Part shown: positions 54,801 to 64,000 of the stretch, piece by piece
Numbering within the stretch: position 1 is the first letter of the stretch
Layout of the letters: each line of letters begins with the position of its first letter
Source: Spirochaetales bacterium
GTDB taxonomy: Bacteria > Spirochaetota > Spirochaetia > Sphaerochaetales > Sphaerochaetaceae
Reading direction: 5' to 3'
NCBI GenBank assembly: GCA_028722305.1
Contig: JAQYHB010000052.1
Coordinates: forward strand, 60,281-124,280
Length of the DNA stretch: 64,000 nt
Program-made: the position numbers and the translations under genes
The notes under the pieces: model-generated
The model's database searches: none
The model's input: the letters and a program-made list of their open reading frames with translations, nothing else
Told to the model about the DNA's origin: nothing

Positions 54801-55215
54801 CAGAGACGATTTGGCTCAGGATGCCTTCAAGGACAAGCATTTGGAGAAGCATGTGCTGGATCGATTGATGGAAGCAGGTGACCAATTGGCTGAAAAGTTC
54901 CTTGAGAGCGCTTATTACCACAAGGAAATCGAACCCTTCCTTGCGACCACCAAGGCGGAAGTTCACCTGTTCTTCCATCCAGAGGATGCGGACAACGACG
55001 ATTTGGTAGTCGAAGGACAGATAGATGTCCTGATCAAGAAGCCGGACGGGTATGACATTCTGGATTTCAAGACGGACAGAGGAAGGACCCAAAACGGACA
55101 CAAACAGCAGGTGACGCTGTACAAGGAGGCATTGAAACAAATCACCCACTGTGACCACATCCGTACAGCCATCGTCTATCTACGTGATCCGGAGCATGTA
55201 GTCTACTGGGAATAG
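51856..55215 (+). CDS. addA: AddA-like helicase-nuclease subunit
   Basis: 1119 residues from ATG 51856 (ATGA overlap with addB; AGGAGG 11 nt upstream). UvrD helicase motifs: GAGAGSGKTTVL near residue 34, VDEFQDNNDLQKQLVYLL, TNYRSEGF, IMTIHASKGLEFPIVFVPD, YYVAVTRAEQHLVLSG. C-terminal nuclease: EGQIDVLIKKPDGYDILDFKTDRG. It is an ATP-driven helicase and 3'-strand nuclease forming the AddAB repair complex. AddAB/RecBCD also makes the fragments captured by CRISPR adaptation, so its neighbourhood with cas1-cas2 is notable. Confidence 0.92.
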   Translation: MMDKMDQVMAFLSRNQLDADQKRAMDSNGNTVVGAGAGSGKTTVLSYRFVRLLLENPELHADNILALTFTNKAAKEMKARIANHIRRLSEADGILSEETRKHFLLEWTNFFPRSQISTLDSFCSSIVRIDCLQYGLTSDFVVDEEKCRAQFRAIARKLLWYDKGDGRNLLVSLNKPDALLEKLAEMAMEEFWLPGTLDATQYARWFFDAVESQKKKLKGRLETMFSMLYAAEPGSGDTQQIFCALVKKAWERYMADHDFDTLMDAGLLASFKAIRGKKGGLVEVRAKIKDDFVAFFSAYNALNTIFLHQGQIAAVAGFFAQYHDLCQAFKTRQGTLCYNDLIHLAIDILKKNVGVRRYFAKKYRYIMVDEFQDNNDLQKQLVYLLAAKDSYEGHDVPPAEMLDEKLFFVGDEKQSIYRFRGADVSVFKQLGAELAKRDGTFVEMATNYRSEGFLIDTFTTMFTKIMENPTEAYEAVFTPLGSVNDHPEHATITIMLGRENENEDSDEDDLAHRKAWEAKAVACKIDEMLHGDEYLVSDRKGSFRRPRPNDIAILMHASGAQMLYEKALRSKGIPYEISQISRSLPLESVANDIYSVLQLLVYPSDKIAYHAVLRSPFCRLKDEEVEQVLRNPAVFSPEACDSPLYLQACSFFQELKTRATTMAMPDLLDYLWYATGYRLSLLAYPNFQVYLDHYTNLRQLAAEAADAGMGIPAFLDTIRPLLGKSNKIELHSSEGILEESQQGVKIMTIHASKGLEFPIVFVPDLSYKLDKLNADREHPSFVHLQGKSVPPIVEGKTDPVKVGFLLDEKEKKQQVAEAKRLYYVAVTRAEQHLVLSGMYEKLTKNPTEDTTLLGMTLDALGIDKEHVLSLEREEVDPHGIRLARISPISESEMQSKRSFSTIGKEIVSRWYQKSPFSPNLDPSRISVTSYCAPERVDETLQTLPASPADEILGDDLNLITGWGTYVHARTMQMMGIYALDKSRDDLAQDAFKDKHLEKHVLDRLMEAGDQLAEKFLESAYYHKEIEPFLATTKAEVHLFFHPEDADNDDLVVEGQIDVLIKKPDGYDILDFKTDRGRTQNGHKQQVTLYKEALKQITHCDHIRTAIVYLRDPEHVVYWE

Positions 55216-55233
55216 AAAATCCCTCAAAGTCCT

Positions 55234-55262
55234 ACAACCCTGACGTAATCTGTCAGGGTTGT
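55234..55262. promoter_or_regulatory. repeated palindromic element, copy 2, with 11-bp stem
   Basis: ACAACCCTGAC (55234-55244) pairs exactly with GTCAGGGTTGT (55252-55262) around GTAATCT. It lies 18 bp after addA. It could terminate addBA transcription, though the T-run after it is short, or act as an operator for the cas promoter that follows. The shared core with 49109-49126 favours a binding site. Confidence 0.55.
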
Positions 55263-55325
55263 GGTTTAGCATATTCATGAATTAAAGAACAGACATGCTT
55301 ATTGCGAAAAATGGTTTAAACATAT

Positions 55326-55354
55326 TTGACAGACGCAAAAACATGTTATATATT
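55326..55354 (+). promoter_or_regulatory. sigma-70-type promoter for the cas operon
   Basis: TTGACA (55326-55331), 17-bp spacer, TATATT (55349-55354). Transcription would start near 55361, 22 nt before the cas3 start. Near-consensus. Confidence 0.75.
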
Positions 55355-55382
55355 TAACGAAGATTTAATGAGAGGAACAGGA

Positions 55383-57590
55383 ATGGACAAAGTCGAAAAA
55401 GGAGCCTTCATTGAATGCCGAACAGGTGGCAATGGGATTGCTCATCTGAAACAAAACGAAGACAAGACTTGGACCATCCAGACAATTGAAAGCCATTGTG
55501 AAGCAACTGCGGAATTGGCTATGCTGTTTGCGGGTACATATGGATGTGCAGAAATAGGCTATGAGTTGGGAAAGATGCACGACAAGGGGAAAGAGACTAT
55601 CTCTTTCCAGGAATACATCAGGAATGTTTCTGGCTTAGAAACTGCAAAAGACGCTCCTTCACAAGCTCCTCATGCCGCCATTGGGGCAAAGGTTGCTCTT
55701 GTTGCTTACCCGGCTTACAAACAACTTATTGCGTTTCCCCTTCTTGGCCATCATGCAGGTCTGCGGGATTCGGAAGAGGCAGATAAAATTCTCAAGGAAC
55801 AAGTAATTCCCCGCGAGGTTTCCCCTGTCAAAAAGAATGAAAGGCTGACAATTCCTCACAGTTGGAAAGGAAAAGTCGAGCCTTATGAAGCAAACCATTT
55901 GACGAGGATGAATGCTTCATGTTTGGTAGATGCAGATCGACTGGATACTGAACGTTTCATGAACCCAGAGCAAGCTAGACTCCGGACAAAACATGAGTCG
56001 TTGAGGAATCTGGCTCCTTTGTTGGAAAGATATCTTTCTCAATTGGCTCGGAATGCAGCAGACACAGAAGTAAACCGGATCCGTGCTGAAATCCAAAAAG
56101 AATGCGTTTCTCATGTAATGGACCCGCCTGGCTTTTTCAGCTTGTCTGTTCCTACCGGTGGTGGTAAAACGCTGTCTTCTTTGGCATGGGCAATGGGACA
56201 TGCGCTGGCATACGGAAAGGAAAGAATTATTATTGCAATTCCTTATACGAGTATTGTCGCTCAAACAGCCGAACGGTTAAAGGAAATTTTTGGGGAGAAC
56301 AATGTTCTCGAGCATCATTCTTCATTTGATGCTTCTGGCGTGGCAAGGGAAGACATGGATATGTATGAGCTGGCCACTGAAAATTGGGATTATCCGATTA
56401 TTGTTACAACAAACGTCCAGCTGTTTGAATCCATGTATTCAAATCGACCAAGTAAATTTCGAAAAATTCATAATATCTGCAATAGCGTTGTGATTCTTGA
56501 TGAGGCTCAATCATTGCCTATCGAATTTCTTCGGCCGATTCTTGAAGCGTTGAATACATATCAACACCTTTTTCTTGTTTCAGTATTGTTTACTACTGCA
56601 AGTATTCCTGTTCTTGATACTAACGTATTACGAAATGGGGTCGAGCTTTTGAAAGGGTTGCCGAAGATTCGGGAACTCGTTCCAGAATCTATGGATTTGC
56701 CGAATCGGTTGAAACGTGTTGAACTCCATTTCGATTCAAGCATTTCTACTTATGGCGAGATTGCAGAACGAATAGGGAAATACCGGCAGGTTCTCTGCAT
56801 TGTCAATACTAGGAAGAATGCAAGGGAGGTCTTTAACCAATTGCCGGGTGCAATCGAGAAAGTGCATTTGTCGAGGATGATGTGTCCTCAGCATATCAAA
56901 AAAGCAATTGGACGAATCCGTAAAGACCTTCAAGAAAACCGTCCCGTCATTGTTGTTTCCACCCAGTTGATTGAAGCAGGTGTAGATATTGATTTTCCGG
57001 TTGTGTTCAGGGAGAGGGCGGGATTGGATTCCATCATTCAAGCTGCAGGAAGATGCAATCGGGAAGGAACTCAAGAAAAGGGCGATACATATGTGTTTTC
57101 ATTTGAGACGATTCCACAAAGATTCATGACATGGGCAGACAATGCGAGAAAAGCCCTTGGGGACACCAGAGATTGGTTCAGACCTGAAACTATAAGGGAA
57201 TATTTTGTGCAGTTGTATGCTCGTGTACCAACATTCGACAAGGAGGACATTCATTCTTTGCTGGCTACTATTTCGGAGATGCACTTTGAAACAGCTGGAG
57301 AGCGTTTCAAACTGATCCAAGACGACAGCGTGAATGTGGTAATGCCATACCCTGGGTATGAAATCCTTGTGGACCAAATTCGCAGGAATGGTGTCAATTA
57401 CAAGAATCTCAAAGAGATATCCCAATATAGTGTCGGGGTTCGGAAGCGAGACTTTGAGAAGTTGCGTGACAAAGGTCTTGTTGAGGCTATCGTCGACGAT
57501 ATGTATATGCTTGTTGATTGCAATAGATATAACAATTCTACTGGCTTGATTCTTGATGATTTCTGGCCGGAAGAACCCTTAATGATTTAA
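55383..57590 (+). CDS. cas3: Cas3 helicase-nuclease, type I-C
   Basis: 735 residues from ATG 55383. HD nuclease: His38, HD at 66-67 (GKMHDKGK), HH at 123-124 (LLGHHAGL). Helicase: PTGGGKT 257-263, DEAQ 373-376 (VVILDEAQSLPI), and near residue 540 the VI motif with AGVDIDFPVV and RCNREG. The HD-helicase order is that of type I-C Cas3. It degrades DNA after Cascade binds its target. It opens the operon cas3-5-8c-7-4-1-2. Confidence 0.95.
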   Translation: MDKVEKGAFIECRTGGNGIAHLKQNEDKTWTIQTIESHCEATAELAMLFAGTYGCAEIGYELGKMHDKGKETISFQEYIRNVSGLETAKDAPSQAPHAAIGAKVALVAYPAYKQLIAFPLLGHHAGLRDSEEADKILKEQVIPREVSPVKKNERLTIPHSWKGKVEPYEANHLTRMNASCLVDADRLDTERFMNPEQARLRTKHESLRNLAPLLERYLSQLARNAADTEVNRIRAEIQKECVSHVMDPPGFFSLSVPTGGGKTLSSLAWAMGHALAYGKERIIIAIPYTSIVAQTAERLKEIFGENNVLEHHSSFDASGVAREDMDMYELATENWDYPIIVTTNVQLFESMYSNRPSKFRKIHNICNSVVILDEAQSLPIEFLRPILEALNTYQHLFLVSVLFTTASIPVLDTNVLRNGVELLKGLPKIRELVPESMDLPNRLKRVELHFDSSISTYGEIAERIGKYRQVLCIVNTRKNAREVFNQLPGAIEKVHLSRMMCPQHIKKAIGRIRKDLQENRPVIVVSTQLIEAGVDIDFPVVFRERAGLDSIIQAAGRCNREGTQEKGDTYVFSFETIPQRFMTWADNARKALGDTRDWFRPETIREYFVQLYARVPTFDKEDIHSLLATISEMHFETAGERFKLIQDDSVNVVMPYPGYEILVDQIRRNGVNYKNLKEISQYSVGVRKRDFEKLRDKGLVEAIVDDMYMLVDCNRYNNSTGLILDDFWPEEPLMI

Positions 57591-57604
57591 GAAAGGAGGG
57601 AAAT

Positions 57605-58276
57605 GTGGAACAACGAGGAAGAGAGTTTTGCCTGGATGTTGCTGGCCCATATGCCTGCTTCACTCGGCCAGAGTTCAAGGTTGAGCGAGTGAGCTATGAT
57701 GTCATCACGCCATCGGCAGCCCGATCTATCTTTGAAGCAATTTTTTGGAAACCTGCATTCCGTTGGCAGGTTACGAAGATTGAAATCATGAATCCTATCA
57801 AATGGTTTTCTATCAGGAGAAACGAAGTGGGCGCTTTGGCATCCCTTGGGAAATCTTCCATTTTTATTGAAGACCTCCGGCAACAGAGGAATGCATTGAT
57901 GTTGAAAGATGTTAGGTATCGACTTTATGCATTCCAAGTTCTTAAGGATTCAGAAGAGAGGAAAGGGGAGAAGCATTCCCCTGGCGATGACGAGAACATC
58001 GGCAAATACCAGGCGATGTTTGAGCGGAGGGCCTCAAAGGGTCAATGCTTTACGCAACCGTATCTGGGGACCCGAGAGTGTGCTTGTTCCTTCCGGTTGG
58101 TAGAAGACATAGGAAAGGAACCAAAAGCTTTTGACGTGAATGCAGATTTTGGATACATGCTCTATGACCTTGATTTTTCTAATCCGAAAGACATTGGCCG
58201 ATTGCTCTATCGGCCATCTGCGGAGCATGGGGTCATTATCGTCCCCCCACTTGACTCTGAGGAGGTGCTCAGATGA
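57605..58276 (+). CDS. cas5c: Cas5c, crRNA-processing endoribonuclease
   Basis: 223 residues from GTG 57605, with GGAGG 5 nt before. An ATG 2 bp earlier is in another frame. Begins with the family sequence LDVAGPYACFTRPEFKVERVSYDVITPSAARSIFEAIFWKP, including FTRPEFK and the SAARSI motif. In type I-C there is no Cas6; Cas5c itself cuts the pre-crRNA within the repeat. Overlaps cas8c by 4 bp. Confidence 0.95.
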   Translation: MEQRGREFCLDVAGPYACFTRPEFKVERVSYDVITPSAARSIFEAIFWKPAFRWQVTKIEIMNPIKWFSIRRNEVGALASLGKSSIFIEDLRQQRNALMLKDVRYRLYAFQVLKDSEERKGEKHSPGDDENIGKYQAMFERRASKGQCFTQPYLGTRECACSFRLVEDIGKEPKAFDVNADFGYMLYDLDFSNPKDIGRLLYRPSAEHGVIIVPPLDSEEVLR

Positions 58277-60033
58277 ATGCCCTACAAGCGTTGTGTGAGT
58301 ATTCCCAAAGGAAAGGGTCTCTTCCCCCTACGGGATACACGGATAAAGCAATTCCTTGCGTGATTGTCATTGATAACCAAGGACGATTTGTCAACTTGGA
58401 GTGTGATGAGACCCCGAAAGGAGAAACCCCACGAAAATATCGGGTCGTGAATGGTTCTCGCTCGAGCAACATTGCGCCCTATGTCTTTTATGATACCGGA
58501 GAATATCTCCTTGGGATTGTTCCTGAGAAGAAAAGCAAACCAGGCGAAAGTTCTGAGAAACAAAAAAAAGCTAAAGCTGCAACCCAAAAGAAGCATGAGA
58601 GCTTTTTGCTCCAATGTGAGGAAATCGCCAATCGGTATCCGGCCAACAAAAAGTTTGCATCGGTCTGTTCTTTTTATGAGAATGGTGGAATTCTGCAATT
58701 GCAGAACGATGCGTGCTGGGAAACAGCAAAAAAAATGCAAGCGGGGCTTTTCTCCTTTAGATTGCAAGGGGATTTGGAAATCGTTGCTGAAGATGAGGAT
58801 CTTAAGGATTATATCCAATCGAAGAACAGCGGGAAGCAAAAGGGAGAAAGCGTCTGTCTTGTAACAGGGAAAAAATGTGTTCCTATCGCTGTTTCAAATG
58901 CCATTCATGTGGCAGGAGGACAACCATCTGGTGTCCGCTTAGTCTCTTTTCAAACGAATAGTGGTTATGATTCCTATGGAAAAAAGCAGGGGGAAAATGC
59001 GCCAATCTCAAAAGAGGCCTCTGATGCATATAATGGCGCTCTTGATGTCTTGCTTGCAAAGGAGTCTCGCAATCGTTTGGTGGTTGGGAATCGGACATAT
59101 GTGTTCTGGGCTTCTAACACAGATGAGGCGAGCAAAGCTACCGAGGATGCATTGTCGGTCTTGTTGGGAATTGTACAACCTGATAATTCTAATCCGGACT
59201 ATGGAGTCGAGAAGGTTCGAAAAGCCTTTGATTCTGTGTTTTCCGGTGTGATCAAGACTGATTTTGACGATCGGTTCTTCATCTTAGGTCTTGCTCCAAA
59301 TGTGGCTCGAGTTGCAGTCTCTTTTTGGGCAGAGATGCTTTTGAAGGATTTTGCCGAATCCCTACTAAAGTTTCTCAATGATATGGAGATTGTTGACAAT
59401 CGGAAGGAAAAATACCCATACAAGGGCCTCTATCCAATACTGAAGTCAATTTCTGTAACCAAAGCTGCAGATGCTCCCGAAAACGTAAAGGATGCGGTGT
59501 TTCGTAGCATCATCCAAGGCTTACCTTTTCCTGTGACATTGATACAGGCCGTCATCAGGAGGTGTAGGGTCGAGCAAACAGTTACGATAACAAGAGCTGC
59601 AATATTGAAAGCTTATTTAAACAGACTCCCTAATATTCAGGGAAAAAGGATGGAAAAAATGCTTGATAAAACGAATGAGGACGTCGGTTATCTTTGTGGA
59701 CGGCTTTTTGCAACTTTGGAAATGGTTCAAAGTCGTGCAAACGGCAAAAGCACAATTGGCGCAAGGTTCATTGGTGCTGCTTCGACAACCCCGGCGACTG
59801 TTTTTGGCACGTTGCTTGGGCTTTCGTTGCACCATGAAGAAAAATTGAATGAAGGGCAAAAGGTTTTCTTCGAACAACAAAAGGGAGAGATCCTGGACAA
59901 AATGCCTGCTTCGGGTTTTCCTGCACGGCTCGATTTACAGGAGCAGGCAAACTTCTTCCTCGGTTATTACCATCAGCAACAATCCTTTTACACAAAAAAG
60001 AATGATGTTGAGTCGACAAATGAAACAAACTGA
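58273..60033 (+). CDS. cas8c: Cas8c large subunit of type I-C Cascade
   Basis: 586 residues beginning MNALQALCEYSQRKGSLPPTGYTDKAIPCVIVIDNQGRFVNLE, the Cas8c/Csd1 start. It recognises the PAM and target. Sequence CLVTGKKCVPIAVSNAIHVAGGQPSGVRLVSFQTNSGYDSYG is also family-typical. Coding sequence for the small subunit Cas11c appears to lie inside its 3' third, with its own ribosome site. Confidence 0.95.
   Translation: MNALQALCEYSQRKGSLPPTGYTDKAIPCVIVIDNQGRFVNLECDETPKGETPRKYRVVNGSRSSNIAPYVFYDTGEYLLGIVPEKKSKPGESSEKQKKAKAATQKKHESFLLQCEEIANRYPANKKFASVCSFYENGGILQLQNDACWETAKKMQAGLFSFRLQGDLEIVAEDEDLKDYIQSKNSGKQKGESVCLVTGKKCVPIAVSNAIHVAGGQPSGVRLVSFQTNSGYDSYGKKQGENAPISKEASDAYNGALDVLLAKESRNRLVVGNRTYVFWASNTDEASKATEDALSVLLGIVQPDNSNPDYGVEKVRKAFDSVFSGVIKTDFDDRFFILGLAPNVARVAVSFWAEMLLKDFAESLLKFLNDMEIVDNRKEKYPYKGLYPILKSISVTKAADAPENVKDAVFRSIIQGLPFPVTLIQAVIRRCRVEQTVTITRAAILKAYLNRLPNIQGKRMEKMLDKTNEDVGYLCGRLFATLEMVQSRANGKSTIGARFIGAASTTPATVFGTLLGLSLHHEEKLNEGQKVFFEQQKGEILDKMPASGFPARLDLQEQANFFLGYYHQQQSFYTKKNDVESTNETN
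59659..60033 (+). CDS. cas11c: predicted Cas11c small subunit, internal start within cas8c
   Basis: In frame with cas8c an AAGGA (59646-59650) lies 8 nt before ATG 59659, giving 124 residues (MLDKTNEDVGYLCGRLFATLEMVQ...). A second ATG at 59650 has AGGGA 6 nt before and would give 127. Known type I-C systems make Cas11c of about this size from an internal start in cas8c. The internal site is my inference from that knowledge and the visible motif. Confidence 0.65.
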   Translation: MLDKTNEDVGYLCGRLFATLEMVQSRANGKSTIGARFIGAASTTPATVFGTLLGLSLHHEEKLNEGQKVFFEQQKGEILDKMPASGFPARLDLQEQANFFLGYYHQQQSFYTKKNDVESTNETN

Positions 60034-60054
60034 TTACTAAGGAGAATAAGAAAA

Positions 60055-60921
60055 ATGAGTGAAACACTAAGAAACAAATTTGATTTCGTGTACATGTTCG
60101 ACGTCGTCGACGGAAATCCTAACGGTGACCCTGATGCCGGTAATCTTCCCCGCATTGATTCAGAAACCGGCAACGGTCTGGTTACTGACGTGTGCCTTAA
60201 AAGGAAAATCCGCAATTATGTACTTGCTGCAAAAGGTGCGGAGAAAGGTTTCGATATTTTCGTGAAGGAGCGTGCAATCCTGAATGATGCGATTGATAAA
60301 GCCTATGAGTCTGAAGAAGTGAAATCCAAAACTAAAGAGGGAGATAAAACCCAAGCGGCTCGTCAGATAATGTGTTCTAAATACTATGATATTCGTACCT
60401 TTGGCGCTGTGATGGCAACCGGACAAAACGCTGGGCAGGTCAGAGGCCCTGTGCAGATGACTTTTGCTAGGTCTGTCGATCCAGTTACACCGCAAGAGCA
60501 CACAATCACTCGAGTCGCTGTTGCTACAGCAAAAGAGGCGGAAAACCAGAAAGGAGAGAACCATACGATGGGAAGAAAGACGATTATCCCATATGGGCTC
60601 TATGTGTGCCACGGGTTCGTTTCTTCCAACCTTGCTCAACAAACAGGTTTCTCTGAAGAGGATCTTACTCTGCTTTGGAGTGCATTGAAGAACATGTTTG
60701 ACTTAGACAGATCCGCCGCAAGAGGACTGATGAGTGCGCGTAAATTGATTGTCTTCAAGCATGACTCGCAGTTAGGAAATGCACCTTCGGATAAACTATT
60801 CGATCTTGTGCATGTCCAGAAGGAGAGTGAAGGGCCCGCACGTTCATTTAACGACTATCGGGTTACAATTGACTCTGAGAAGTTACCTAACGGTGTAGAG
60901 CTTCTCGATATGGATGTGTAA
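60055..60921 (+). CDS. cas7c: Cas7c backbone subunit, type I-C
   Basis: 288 residues, GGAG at about 60041. [42 protein letters not shown] is the Csd2/Cas7 signature. Several copies coat the crRNA spacer in the Cascade complex. Its stop shares one base with the cas4 ATG. Confidence 0.96.
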   Translation: MSETLRNKFDFVYMFDVVDGNPNGDPDAGNLPRIDSETGNGLVTDVCLKRKIRNYVLAAKGAEKGFDIFVKERAILNDAIDKAYESEEVKSKTKEGDKTQAARQIMCSKYYDIRTFGAVMATGQNAGQVRGPVQMTFARSVDPVTPQEHTITRVAVATAKEAENQKGENHTMGRKTIIPYGLYVCHGFVSSNLAQQTGFSEEDLTLLWSALKNMFDLDRSAARGLMSARKLIVFKHDSQLGNAPSDKLFDLVHVQKESEGPARSFNDYRVTIDSEKLPNGVELLDMDV

Positions 60922-61583
60922 TGTCTTATAGTGACGAAGACATGCTCATGCTGTCTGGGATTCAACACTTTGTGTTTTGTCCCAGACAGTGGGCACTCAT
61001 CCATCTTGACCAGCAATGGAAGGAGAACGGATTGACTACATCTGGTGCAATCATGCATTCCCATGTAGATGACCCGTTTTATAGACCGTCATCATCACAT
61101 ATGACGGTGGTCAGGAGAGCATTGCCAATTTGTTCCCATCGGTTAGGTTTGTACGGGATTGCTGACGTTGTGGAGTTTATTGCTTCTCCCAATGGAGCCT
61201 TCTTGTCTATAGACGGTAATACTGATTGTTGGAGAATTTTTCCAGTCGAATACAAACACGGCGAAGCAAAAGAGAGCCAATGCGACATATTCCAAGTTGT
61301 AGCCCAAGCTATGGCTTTAGAGGAAATGTTTCATACGCAAATAACAGAGGGGGCTCTTTATTATGGAAGGACTCGCCATCGAATAGGAGTGTCGATAAGT
61401 GAGGATCTGAAACGACAAGTATCCGAAATAGCGTCTATGATGCATTCAATCTATTCTTCCGGTATACTGCCAAAACCAAGCGCTACCATGAAGAATTCTT
61501 GTAAAAGTTGTTCGCTCAAGGATATTTGTATGCCACGGCAGAGTAAAATGGTTGGTACGTATCTCAAGGAGGCTTTTGAATGA
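60921..61583 (+). CDS. cas4: Cas4 nuclease for spacer adaptation
   Basis: 220 residues. CPRQWALIHLD near residue 20 supplies the first Fe-S Cys, and CKSCSLKDIC near the C-terminus three more. RecB-like nuclease motifs: LGLYGIADVVEFIA (Asp) and FPVEYKHGEAKESQ (Glu, Lys). It trims prespacers and selects their PAM end with Cas1-Cas2. Overlaps cas1 by 4 bp. Confidence 0.93.
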   Translation: MSYSDEDMLMLSGIQHFVFCPRQWALIHLDQQWKENGLTTSGAIMHSHVDDPFYRPSSSHMTVVRRALPICSHRLGLYGIADVVEFIASPNGAFLSIDGNTDCWRIFPVEYKHGEAKESQCDIFQVVAQAMALEEMFHTQITEGALYYGRTRHRIGVSISEDLKRQVSEIASMMHSIYSSGILPKPSATMKNSCKSCSLKDICMPRQSKMVGTYLKEAFE

Positions 61584-62602
61584 AGCCGCTGCTCAATACT
61601 CTCTATGTGACAACACCCGATGTATATGCGCATAGGGAAGGGATGGATATTGTTATTTCCCTCAAAGGTAATGAGATCTTCCGAATATCTTGTCTCACCC
61701 TGAATTCAATTGTCCTGTTTGGTGCGGGTGCTGTGAGTACTGGGTTGATGGAGTTATGCCAGGAACAAAGCTTATCCCTCGTTTTCTTAAGTCGAAACGG
61801 AAAATATGTCGGGCGTTATCAGCCATCTACCCAGGGATCAGTACTCCTGAGAATGAGGCAGTATGAAGTTGCCAAAAATACTTCTGAATCGCTACATATC
61901 GCTCGAATCATGATAGCAGGCAAAATACAAAATTACCGTTGTAGTGTCATGAGGTATATGCGGGATCATGGCGAAGCTCCACGATTGCAAGAAATTGTTG
62001 AATTGCTTGCAAGAGCAAAAAAGAATGCTTTACTTGCTGATAGTTCAGACACGTTGCGAGGAATTGAAGGATTTGCTGCAAATGCATACTTCTCAATTTT
62101 TTCTAACTTGATTTTGAAACAAAAAGACGATTTTTTTATACAGCAACGACTGAAGCATCCTTCTCCGGATCGGACTAATGCGTTGCTTTCGTATGTATAT
62201 ATGATGTTGACATACGAAACACAGTCTGCATTGGAAACGGTTGGATTGGATCCTTATGTTGGTTTCTTCCATCGTTTGAGGCCAGGAAGGGCCTCTCTGG
62301 CTTTGGATGTCATCGAAGAATTCCGTTCCTATCTTGGAGATCGGCTTGCGCTATCATTGATTAATAGGGAACAGCTCGATGCAAAAGACTTTTGTCAAGA
62401 AACAGAAAATTCTTGTATCCTTACAGAGAAAGCCCGGAAGACAGTTATCAGCGAATGGCAGAAGCGGAAAACAGAGACAATTATTCATCCTTACCTTCAA
62501 GAGAAAGTACCGATTGGTTTATTGCCATATATCCAGGCCCTTTTGCTAGCGAGGTTTCTACGTGGAGACTTGGACGATTATCCGGTTTTTATTGTGAGAT
62601 AG
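61580..62602 (+). CDS. cas1: Cas1 integrase, type I-C
   Basis: 340 residues beginning MKPLLNTLYVTTPDVYAHREGMDIVI. Metal ligands Glu163 (RGIEGFAANAYF), His231 (GFFHRLRPGRASLALDVIEEFR) and Asp243. It inserts new spacers at the leader end. Two bp separate its stop from the cas2 ATG. Confidence 0.95.
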   Translation: MKPLLNTLYVTTPDVYAHREGMDIVISLKGNEIFRISCLTLNSIVLFGAGAVSTGLMELCQEQSLSLVFLSRNGKYVGRYQPSTQGSVLLRMRQYEVAKNTSESLHIARIMIAGKIQNYRCSVMRYMRDHGEAPRLQEIVELLARAKKNALLADSSDTLRGIEGFAANAYFSIFSNLILKQKDDFFIQQRLKHPSPDRTNALLSYVYMMLTYETQSALETVGLDPYVGFFHRLRPGRASLALDVIEEFRSYLGDRLALSLINREQLDAKDFCQETENSCILTEKARKTVISEWQKRKTETIIHPYLQEKVPIGLLPYIQALLLARFLRGDLDDYPVFIVR

Positions 62603-62604
62603 CT

Positions 62605-62895
62605 ATGTTTGTGTTGATAACGTACGATGTGAATGTTTCTTCGGTGCAAGGTCAACGGCGGCTTAACAGGGTTGCGAAGATTTGCCTCGATTATGGGCAA
62701 CGTGTTCAGAACTCGGTTTTTGAATGTGTATTAACAGAATCGGATTTTTTAATTCTTAAAGACAAACTCATCAAAATAATTGACAAAAATCTAGATAGTA
62801 TTCGATTTTACCGTATTAGCGGAAATTGGGAACGAAAAATTGATTCTATAGGCAGAAAGACTGCAATCAATGTCACGCAACCGTTATTGGTTTGA
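62605..62895 (+). CDS. cas2: Cas2 adaptation subunit
   Basis: 96 residues beginning MFVLITYDVNVSSVQGQRRLNRVAKICLDYG, with Asp8 of the ferredoxin-like fold and QNSVFECVLTESDF. Bridges two Cas1 dimers. Last gene of the cas operon. Confidence 0.95.
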   Translation: MFVLITYDVNVSSVQGQRRLNRVAKICLDYGQRVQNSVFECVLTESDFLILKDKLIKIIDKNLDSIRFYRISGNWERKIDSIGRKTAINVTQPLLV

Positions 62896-63064
62896 TGTGC
62901 GAACCAGAAGTAATTTACATTTTGCAGGGAGTTTCGCAATTCATACATTGTAAAGAATTAGCAAATTTAATCTCATAACAAGTAGTTTTTTTGACTAAGG
63001 GAAAAAAACGTTCGCGAAAAGGCCGTAGTATTTATTTCGATTGCAATGTGCTATTAATATAACA
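62896..63064 (+). promoter_or_regulatory. CRISPR leader
   Basis: 169 bp, AT-rich, between cas2 and the first repeat, containing runs of A and T (TTTTTTTGACTAAGGG, GGGAAAAAAAC). New spacers are inserted at its end, and the array promoter should lie here. A TTGACT at about 62990 could be the -35, but I cannot assign a sure -10. Confidence 0.7.

Positions 63065-64000
<936 letters not shown>

Overview
The window is a GC-rich bacterial chromosome segment, except for an AT-richer right end. Small dense operons, ABC sugar transporters without their own ATPase, a solute-binding protein whose mature end is FANGAKES-like, a DGR-bearing prophage and a type I-C CRISPR system all resemble host-associated or sediment Spirochaetota, perhaps Sphaerochaetaceae or Treponemataceae. 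This placement is an inference from style; no rRNA or tRNA gene is visible.

Region 1 (1-18.7 kb) is the structural half of a siphovirus-type prophage, all on the + strand. It holds the end of a MuF-like minor head protein that carries a papain-fold toxin domain, with a small putative immunity gene next to it. Scaffold, major capsid, cement, head-tail joining, tail tube, and a tail assembly chaperone with an A-AAA-AAG frameshift site follow. Then come the tape measure, distal tail, NlpC/P60 and tail-tip genes and small baseplate-type genes. The region ends in a complete diversity-generating retroelement (DGR): target protein with variable repeat, avd, template repeat and reverse transcriptase. 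Terminase, portal, lysis and integrase genes are not in the window, so the prophage continues to the left.

Region 2 (18.7-23.4 kb) holds a small unknown gene with an SGNH hydrolase, then an operon of four exported beta-rich proteins that look like pilin or spore-coat-U-type subunits.

Region 3 (23.4-42.7 kb) is a carbohydrate locus. A GH43 enzyme is divergent from a long operon containing LplB/YtcP-type permeases, a YiaK-like 2,3-diketogulonate reductase, two TIM-barrel isomerases, a dihydroorotate-dehydrogenase-like ferredoxin enzyme, three Gfo/Idh/MocA oxidoreductases, a solute-binding protein, a heparinase II/III-type lyase with no signal peptide, a membrane AraC regulator, an SDR and a fumarate-reductase-like flavoprotein. 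It most likely imports and degrades uronate-containing oligosaccharides.

Region 4 (42.7-49.1 kb) is a patchwork of host genes: a PRiA4-like protein, DUF1848, Tag glycosylase, two unknowns, cysteine desulfidase CyuA and a WYL regulator. Region 5 (49.1-64 kb) pairs an AddB/AddA-type helicase-nuclease with a complete type I-C CRISPR-Cas operon (cas3-5c-8c-7c-4-1-2, with a likely internal cas11c), a leader and an array of 14 full repeats that runs off the right edge. A near-identical palindromic element sits upstream of addB and again between addA and cas3.
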